Positions 1 through 9,400 of a DNA stretch of 64,000 bases are shown piece after piece (within the stretch, counting starts at the first letter, position 1; every line of letters begins with the position of its first letter). Source of the stretch: Microbulbifer harenosus. Its GTDB lineage: Bacteria; Pseudomonadota; Gammaproteobacteria; Pseudomonadales; Cellvibrionaceae. The notes under the pieces were generated by a model. It made no database searches. It was not told the DNA's origin and saw only the letters and a program-made list of their open reading frames with translations. Location: positions 1 to 64,000 of the forward strand of contig NZ_VANI01000023.1 in the NCBI RefSeq assembly GCF_005771435.1. The letters are read 5' to 3'. The position numbers and the translations under genes are program-made.

Positions 1-109
1 TTTTCTCGATTCGACAAGTTGGATGTCATTTTTACGTTTTTCATTCACTTTGCGTTGATAGTAGACACGCTATTTAGTGTGAACAGGCCCTAGCTGTAGC
101 AACAACAAG

Positions 110-400
110 CTACTCCATACAAACAATTTCTTCATTAATGAATTCGCCACTTTCCTGTCTGGTAAAGCGCTCATATATGCCACTACACTTCCCATCGGCA
201 GTTACCTCATAACATATCAAGTAATCTCCACTGGCATTCGAATACCAATTTGAAGAATCAGAGATTGGCTGAATTTCTTTGTTAGATCCTTTTTCAACTC
301 GGCTCCACCCCTCCGATTTCAAGTCAAACGCACATGAACTAGAGCCGTTGAAAGTACATCCCACAAACAAAATGCACACTACGAAAACTAGAAACCTCAT
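110..400 (-). CDS. small lipoprotein, probable immunity protein of the RHS toxin
   Basis: A 96-residue protein whose N-terminus (MRFLVFVVCILFVGC) is a lipoprotein signal with lipobox FVGC, so it should be lipid-anchored in the envelope. The start at 400 is chosen because a strong GGAGGGG Shine-Dalgarno lies just upstream and because its ATG overlaps the TGA of the RHS gene (ATGA at 397-400), the usual sign of translational coupling. The remainder is soluble, with several Cys and Trp, and I do not recognise a family. A short gene coupled directly behind a polymorphic toxin is classically the cognate immunity gene; the lipoprotein signal suggests the toxin tip acts in the periplasm or at the envelope. 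That role is inferred from position only. An in-frame upstream Met at 460 lies inside the toxin gene and is less likely. Confidence 0.72.
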   Translation of the reverse strand: MRFLVFVVCILFVGCTFNGSSSCAFDLKSEGWSRVEKGSNKEIQPISDSSNWYSNASGDYLICYEVTADGKCSGIYERFTRQESGEFINEEIVCME

Positions 401-3400
401 CTTTTCCACCCCTCCCCCATAACAGGACAGCTCCAAGTAGTTGCCGATGCGCCTCCACAACTATGAGTTCTACTTCCAAAAAATCCGGGAGATCGAGGGC
501 CATACATGTGATTTCCTCGACCATCGAACATAAAAACACCTCTGAAATGTTCTCTATTTCCTCGGTAGAAACGGTAAGTTCGTCTATCCTCACCCGAGAA
601 ACCGTGGTCGTTCGGGTGGTAATGGTTTAATGCTACTAAGCCTTTTAGCCCTGTTGTATTCCAAGTAATACTTTGATTGGTATAACTCGTCACCGGAGAA
701 CTGTTGTAATAGGTCTGAACACCATCGCTATTCACGTGCCCAAGAATAGTAGCCACTCCATATTCATGATCTGTCCCGGCCGCCGTTCGAGCATTTTGCG
801 CTGCCGTTTCTCCAGCTTGTAGCGCTTCATCTAATGACATGTGTACGCTAAGAGGGTCTCCATTTTCATCGAAAAACACTGGCTTCGCTATGATCCCATT
901 GCTTTTACCGCTGCTATCTCCAGTAGTAACAATTTCATCTCCACTGCTACCGACAGAGCTCATTACATAGGACATTGCCGCAGTAGCCGCCCCATTTGCA
1001 AACTTACCCCCAGTCAACTTGGACATGGTACCCGCTAGCGCAATACTCGCCACGCCTCGCAATACATTGCCCAAGGTGGCTCCAGTCTGGGGAGCCAATG
1101 ATCCGCCGGCCAGCGTACCAATACCAGCGGTGGCAAACCCATGGCCAAACTTACCGCCCTGCATAACGCTGGCAACGCCACTGATAAATGCAAACCCCAT
1201 TACCTCACCGGAGCTAAAGCCGTCGGTAACCCCAAAATAGGTGCCGGCATAGGCCACGGCGGCACTGGTTAAGGCGGCTTGGGCAATATCGCCAAAACTT
1301 CCCCCCGCTTCAGCCGTCTGCAGCCCGGCGATTGTGCCCTGGGTGGCCGCCATGGCCCAGGCAAATGCTTCGGGGCCGCATGCCTCGCAGACTATGGTAA
1401 CCACGACTGCCGCTATGATTTTAACCGCCGACCAAAAATCAATCTTATAGCCGGAGGAATCTGTATAGGCCAACGGGTTATTACGTACATAGCTGTAGCG
1501 ATTGAGCATCTGCGTGTCATCGGCAGCCTGTACGAATGGGTCGGCCTGCATAAATCGGCCGAGCCTCGGGTCATAGATTCGGCCATTCATATGGATCAGG
1601 CCGACCTCGTCCAACATCTCGTGATCGGTATAACCGCGGGTAGTCGCGAAACTAAACAGTCCGGAATAGGTGGGCCCAACAAGTTCCGCCGGGCTGACTT
1701 TTTTCCAGTTTATGGCATTGCGGCGCTGCCCCCACGGATCGAAACTGAACTGATTTTCGACTTTCCCAAGCTCATCAGTGATGACATCCAGAGATCCGAG
1801 ATGATCGCGGTGCAAATATCGCTGCTCCCGGCTCTGAAACAGGCCATCGGAACCAAAGGTGTCCGTGACAATGGCAACCCCCTGGATATAGCGCTTGAAC
1901 TCGGTACGGTCCGCGTAAAACACCTTCTCGACATTGCCGAGATATAGGGTTTTTACGGTATTACCGCCCTTAGTAGTGTCTTCGCGTAAATAGCGCGAAC
2001 GATCAGGCCCGTACTCAAACCGGGTAGTATGCCCGCCTTTCGCAATCTCCAGCGGTTTGTCAAACGTGCTGTAGGTTATGTCGCGGGAATCGTCACTCTC
2101 CATATTGCCATTGGCGTCGTAACTATAACTATTTCCGTCACTGGTAGAGATGACCGCATGCGGCCCTGCCCCACTGCCAGTATCCGGACCGTAGGTATAG
2201 CTCCCCACGTCGGACTTGGTCTCGATATTGCCCAAGCTGTTATAACTCACTGTCAACGCCGGCTGACCAGCTACCTGACTGCTTATCAGCCGATTCAAGC
2301 CGTCGTAATCAAATGACTCAGAGATGTTCTTACTGCCGCTTCGGTCGGTACGGTTGGTCAGGTTCCCCAACTCGTCCCAGGCATAAGAGAGCTCCTGCAC
2401 TTGACCAATGCCGGGTACCAACCCCGCTATCTGCCCTTCCAGGCGCCCAGTGGCCGGATCATAGTACTTGGTGGTGGTGATGCCATTACCTTGTACAAAG
2501 CGAGTTACATTTCCTCTCGCGTCCATTTCCTCAACGGTGTAATGGGTAGCGCGGTAACTGCCGTCTTCCTTGATCGCATCAACAACCTGAGTCAGGAAGC
2601 CGTACTCGTTGTAAATATTGCGAGTGCCGCTGTCACGGAAGGTGCCATCACCGGCGGCATCAAAATTCTGGAATACGCGACCAAACTGATCATAGGTAAC
2701 CTTGGCATAGTGATTGCCATGCACACCATCCGCGCCGAGGCTGGTACCCGTTGCACTGAGCCTTCCATAATGATCATAGGTGTAGGTCTGTATGTACCCG
2801 GATACCTTATCCTCAACTCTATCCAGCCGACCGAGGCCGTTTGGTGCGGTATCGAAGAACCACTGCGTCTCGACTTCGATAGTACCGTTACCGCGCCGAT
2901 CCACCCTTGACGTCATCCGGCCGAGTAAGTCATATGCCATTGTGCTGACTTGCTGCTTGGCGTCAGTTTGACTGGTCAACTCTCCGAATGCGTTGTATTG
3001 ATATGACCACACGCCCTTGTCAGGATCATCCATACGCGTTTTGCGGCCGAGAAGATCATACTCCAGCGTCGTGGTGATATTGTGAGGATCAGAAGGACTT
3101 CCAAGGGAATTAAGCTTGGTGAGGTTTCCCTGAGCGTCGTACTTATAGGTGATTTTTCCGCCTAAATTATCGACGACTTCAACCAACTCACCCAGGGCGT
3201 TTTTGCGGTCGGTTTTGACCTGGCCTTTGACATTCTTCGTGATAGTCTCAAAACCGCTATATTCGACTTCAGCATCGCTGACGGCGTTCGGAACATCGAC
3301 TCGCACCACGCGCCCCAGGATGTCGTAATAGAAGGTGGTCCAATAGATCGCTTCGCCTTCGTAATATGGCTCAGACTGTCGCTTAACACGGCTGAGACTA

Positions 3401-6400
3401 TCGTACTCGACATCCTGAAGAATCCATCTTCCATCGAAACCAATAGACGCAGTTCGGACATCTCGAGCCAGGGCATCCTTGTATACCTTGCTGACAGCCC
3501 CAGCGTTACTGCTGGTCTGTACTGCATAAAGCGCGCTAGTCGGACAGCCAGCATCACAACTGATAAACCTGGTAACTGCGGAAGCGCCCGCCTCGGTAGC
3601 TTCAAAATACTTCCTGCCGAGATTGCCATAAGCCATTATGCTTACGACACCGTTGATGTCTTCCACTCTGGTGGGCTGGCCGAATGCATCCCGTAGAACA
3701 ATAGTCGAGCTGGTCTGCCCCAAAGCGTTTTCACTGCGCTCAAGATAGCGACCGTATGGATCATAGTAGAACTTCTCCGTTCTTCCTTCTCCATCCGCGC
3801 CGCGCCTGGTTACGGTGTCCTTATTGCCATGCGCGTCGTAACCATAGATCGTAGTCAGGCGAAGGGTTGCACTATCCGGCTCTACGATCTCCTCCTCCAA
3901 CAATCCATGCAACGATCCTCCACTGATGTATTTGAAGGATGAAGTACGCGTACTTGTAGAACCCGGCCTGGTGCTAGTGACTTCTACACGCGCCAGACGC
4001 CCGAACTGCTTGTGCCATTCGCTATCACCATAGTCATTGACCGTCTCTTGCGTGAAGGTTTGACCATTACCCTCTGTCGTTACAACGATACGGGTCGGGT
4101 TACCATAGCCGTCATAAGTATTGGCTGTCTTGACCGTTTTCAGCAAACTGCCGGCAACAGAACCATTCCCCTTGAGTTCATAATTGCTTTCCCGGCTCTC
4201 TGCGAGATATACCTGGAACGGACCCGTCGGATTTCCACCGTTCCAGTTTATGAGCTTCCAGGTATTTTCTGAACGGCTGAGCAGATTCCCCTGTTCGGTA
4301 CGGACGTCTGTCCTTATCGGATGACCAATAAACGGGAAGTCCTGCCGATAGAAGGTAGATGTTTGAATACCGGTTTGCTCATCTACCGTCAACAGCTTTT
4401 CAAAACCCAGATAGCCCCGCCCCATCGCCTGGAGTTTGGCCCCGCCGTAGTAATAGCTGATCCTACTCTTCGCACCCGCATTGACTTGACCGGGCACGCT
4501 GGCATGTGCGGCAGGGGCGGTGCCCTCTACTGCGGTAACGAGATAGAGCGGCGCCATGAATCCAAACACCGGGTCAGGCACCCCATCCTGATTACCGTCT
4601 TTACCAAGTGAATGGCTTCCCGACCAGTTGCCATTGAGCGCAGTATAGAAACCTGCGGTATCAACTGTGGTATAACTGGTCGTACACCCTCCTGCGATAG
4701 GAACACCATACGCCCCGAGACATGGTCCAGTGTAGGAGTTTGCTTGAATATTGAGACCCGCGTAGTGACCACTATCAACCATGGAGCCATAGCTGATCTG
4801 GGTTTCAGAACCTAGACCATTATCGATTTCTACGATCGCACTGGAGGGATGAACTTCCGCACCAGCAATAGCCGGCACCATAGGGAAAAATGTAAAGCTG
4901 TCATTGTAGATTATTGCCTGATCCGCTATACCGTCGCCGGTCATGTCGAGATACAGATAATTACGCTGGGACGAACCTGAGCTTAAAACTTCCGGAGCAG
5001 AAAATTTGTTTTCCGAGATATCCCACTCAGCCAGGTAAAGCCGACCTGCAACCTCATCGTGCCACACAATATCTGGATAACCATCGAGATTATAATCGAA
5101 GGCTTGCAATGTCTTTTTTGTGGAAATCGAGAGATTTACAGGATCGGAAAACCCGGCTCCAGTATTAAAGGCATAGAACCACTGGGTATTACTTCTCTTC
5201 GCCAGATAATCAGAAAGACCATCGCCATTGAGGTCCACAACCAGAATGTCCTTGATCGGAAAATCAAGGTCTTTATCAGGGAAAGAAGCAGTATCAGATT
5301 TGGTTGTTGTCGATGCGGAATAGAACGCCTCTCCGTGAGCAACGTATTCCGAGCCACTTTTCACCATGGCGTGGTAGCTGTAATACGTGGTACACACTTT
5401 GGCTACCTGTCCTGCGGACACGCATTCCTCGGGTGGACGGTAAGTGGACACGCCCCAAACGTCCATGACACCATCACCGTTAAAGTCTGGCGCGCCGCCA
5501 TCAAGCAGCTCATACCGAATGGGATAGGCGCTCGTAAACGGTGTAGAGGTAGAACTCCATCTATATCGCTGATTCGATGATATTGGCTTGGATGCATCTA
5601 CCTCCATCAGACGAACTCTTCCGATTGCCAGAGCATCCGGCAGCCCATCTGAGTTGGCATCCATGAAAATGGCATTCGAATTTGTAATTCCGGAAGAAAT
5701 TGAAGCGGCCGAAATCTTCCAGCTCCCATCATTTCTCGGAACAGAAAGATGTACTCTCCACTCATTCTGGCGATCGCTAAAGACCAATACATCCTGCCTG
5801 CCATCGGCGTTATAATCCAGAACCTTGAGTTTTACTTTTTCGGTAACGTCCTCCCTATACGTAATTTCCTGTGTACCATTTGTAAAGTATCCAAGGCTGA
5901 GTTTACTCCCATCAGACACTGCATATTTCAGCTGATGGTCGGTATCACTACCATCTTGATCCCATTCCAACCAGACCAGATCGATATAGCCATCGCCATT
6001 TATATCTGCTGGCTGGTAATCAAATACACCGCGATCACTTTTTGGACTTAAATTAATGCTCCCAGTGGTCGAGCTCGCTCTCCGCATGGCGGTTTCCGTC
6101 CACGAGAAGGTTGTTTCCTTCAAACAAACATTGTTGCGCCCACATTCTTGAACACCCTCAAGTCGCGAAATTTTGTGGAGATCTCCGGACGTAGGCATAT
6201 AGCGAAAGCTGTAAGTTCTCACGGTTTCCAATCCGCCATTATCTGTAACTTCCACAAATGAAAGGCGCTTTGTCATGGAGAACTTATAGCCAGCAACATA
6301 GAAATGCCGGGGATCGTCTCGACCCTCATAGCTGAATATAATGTTTGCCTGGGCTGCTGAGCCAGTACCATATGCGTACCGGATTGCTGCTATACGCTGG

Positions 6401-9400
6401 TCGTTGCTGTCTTTTTGATACTCATAAGTGATTTCATTACCGACACTGTCGGAAAAGCTGCTGCGCGACCACCTGTATGTGTAGTTATTATCACTGGTCT
6501 TATATTTGGAATCCGCTGTATAGCCATAAATGGATTCGGAGCCGTCCTTTTTCACTACTTTGAAGTAATTGGGCTGCCCCGGAGCCCCCCCTACAGCCGT
6601 AACCGTAAGATAGCTGTCAATCTCCGTTCGATAGCGGGCACCGACAGCGCCATAAGCATATCCATCCTCTACAATCAGACGCTGCCCATCCAAGCAGAAG
6701 CGATCTCCGTTTGTCCAGCGAATAGGCTTCGCCACTCCATCTTGCGCCATGGTTTGGCGGCACCGGACAATTGCAGAAAGACCACCAATAGACCAGCCTT
6801 GCCCCATTATTCCGTTGGCGGCACTACTAACATAATTAAAGGAGACCTCGGAAGTCACCCCCGCCGTCCCTGCCGGCACGACAACCGGGATAGCATAAGT
6901 TGCAGCACCAGCTTCGTTTACCCGGAACTGACCAGCGGTTACTCCTATCTGGTCTGAAGCAATGACACTGGAAAGACTGGGCACCACTACTGGTGCGGGC
7001 CCCGGTGGTGTCTCCGGCGGTTCAATTATCTCTATGGCCAAAGAAAGCGAACTCGAGAATGCGCTGCAGTCATCACTGTTGCACGCTCTTACTCTAAATT
7101 CATAATCGCCGGAACTATCAGCGACATGCTCAAATTGAGTCGATAGCCCTGAGTAAATCTGGTGCCAGCTACCAGAATCTTTGCGCTCTTCAACACGATA
7201 ATTACCGACTTTTCCCGTTGATTTCCCCCAACCCAACGTAAGTTCACCAAATTGGGAAGGGCCTTGGATTACCCCCAAATTTCCAGGAACACTCGGTGCG
7301 GGGAAAGGAACATATATGTTAAGTGCCGCCGAATAGGCACTGCACGCGTCACTATTACAGGCTTTAACACGATACTGGCTACCTCCGGAAGCTATGCCAG
7401 TTACCGAAATGCTCGTTGCCGCACCCTCTCGGACTTTTTCCCAGGCTCCTGAAGCCCCATAGCGGTGCTCCACCACGTAATAGTCCACCTTCCCTGAAGA
7501 AGAATTCCAGGTGAATGCAAAGTTACCACTGACAGTCGGTGCAGATGTGATATGCAACCCACCAGGTATGCCGGGTGGTGGATAGGGGACATATACGCTG
7601 AGTACCGCCGAGTAGCTACTACAGTTGTCATTGTTACAGGCTTTTACCCGATAGTGATTACTGTCCCAGGGCGCAGCGGATATGGCTGTTTCGGAAGTTG
7701 CGGGGCTGGACACATGGAGCCAAGTGCCTCCAGAGGCACGGTGCTCCACTATGTAGTAACCAACGGTGCCGGTAGAATCTGCCCAATCCAGTGTGAAGTC
7801 ACCGGAGGAAGTTATGGATCCAACAGTGCGCATTCCAGTGGGCACACTGGGAGCCGGATAGGGCACATAGACTGTAAGAAGCGGTGTGTAGGCACTACAG
7901 GCATCGATGTTACAGGCTTTAACCCGATAGTTATTGTTCCCCGGCAGAGCCCCTGTGATCGCCGCAATGGTACTGGCACCGCTTTGAACCCGTGTCCAGT
8001 TTCCAGTGCCGTTGTATCTCTGTTCCAGAATATAGTTGTCTACCTTACCGGTGGATGCCTGCCAAGACAGACTGAGTTCGCCCTGTGTATTGGGCGCCAC
8101 CGCCACTTCCAGGCTTTCCGGAACACTGGGAGCGGCATAGGGCACGTAGACTTTAAGCACTCCGGAGTAGGCACTGCAGGCATCTGCATTGCAGCTGCGG
8201 ACGCGGTAGTCGTGACTTCCCGACGGGGCACCACTCGCCGAGTAGCTCAGGGAGCCGGAACTTTGAACCTGAGTCCAGCCTCCTCCCGCATAGCGGCGTT
8301 CAAGCCTATATGTTCCCACGCGCCCCGTTGATGCCCCCCAACTGACGATAAAGTTTCCGGCGGATGTAGGCGGCGCGTTGACTTTGAGCCCCGTCGGAAC
8401 CGATGGCGCCGGGTAGGGTATATAGACATTGAAGATATTGCTGTAGCTACTGCAAGCCCGATCGGTATTGCAGGCTTTTACACGGTACTGGAAGGTATCA
8501 CCACTTGACTTCCCGCTGACCGGATATTGCAAATTCTTGCCAACGTTGATTTCCGAGCCCCAAGTACCGTTGAGGGGACGCGACTGCAGAGTGTAGTGGG
8601 TGACAATGGGGCCGCTGGACGCTCCCCAAGCCAAGGTAAAACTCCCATTCGTTGTCGGCCCCACTGATGTGGTGATATTACCGGGGCCACTGGGAATGGG
8701 ATAGGGAGCAACAGCAGCGGTAATTAATTTCCAGGTACTGCAACCATCGACATTGCAAGCCTGCATCCTATACCGGTAATCCTTTTTTCCCGGCCCGTAA
8801 TTGGCGGGTTTAGAGAAATTCATATTGCTACCGCCGGTAGCTATCACCTGCCAGGTGGTGCCGTCTACGCTCTCCTGTAGAGTGAAATTTGATAGCTGGC
8901 CACTGATTGCCCAGGCAACAGTGTAGGTGCCGCCCCAACCGATCGGATATTTCCCATCGGCCCCGAGATTAACACCACTTACATAGAGACTGATTACTGG
9001 TGCGGGATAGGGGGCATAGGTTTGCGAACCCGTTTTGTAAGCGCTGCAATAATAATCGTTACACGCGCGCACCCGGTAGGTGTAATTTTTTCCTCCTGCA
9101 ATGCCGGAGGCCGTATAACTTAGCGTATTAGTATTCTGCTTGGTTACCCAGGCACCTGTGTCTACTTTCTGCTGTAAGGTGTATTTGGTTACTGTACCTG
9201 TAGACGCCGGCCACGAAACGGTGAAACGGCCCGCCTGCACCGGTGCACTAATGGAAGCTGGAACCGAGGGAGGATATATAACCCTTATTGGATTTGACGT
9301 TCTGAAACTACTGCAATTCTTGAAGGTAGAGACTATATTGCAAGCGCGCACGCGGAACGAATAGTTCCCCTCGCTGAGGCTGGAAACCGATGTAGTAGCA

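Noticed and set aside
841..8331. Many plus-strand open frames opposite the RHS gene
   Set aside because: All lie inside a continuous 3642-codon gene on the other strand with clear repeats; no ribosome sites or domains.
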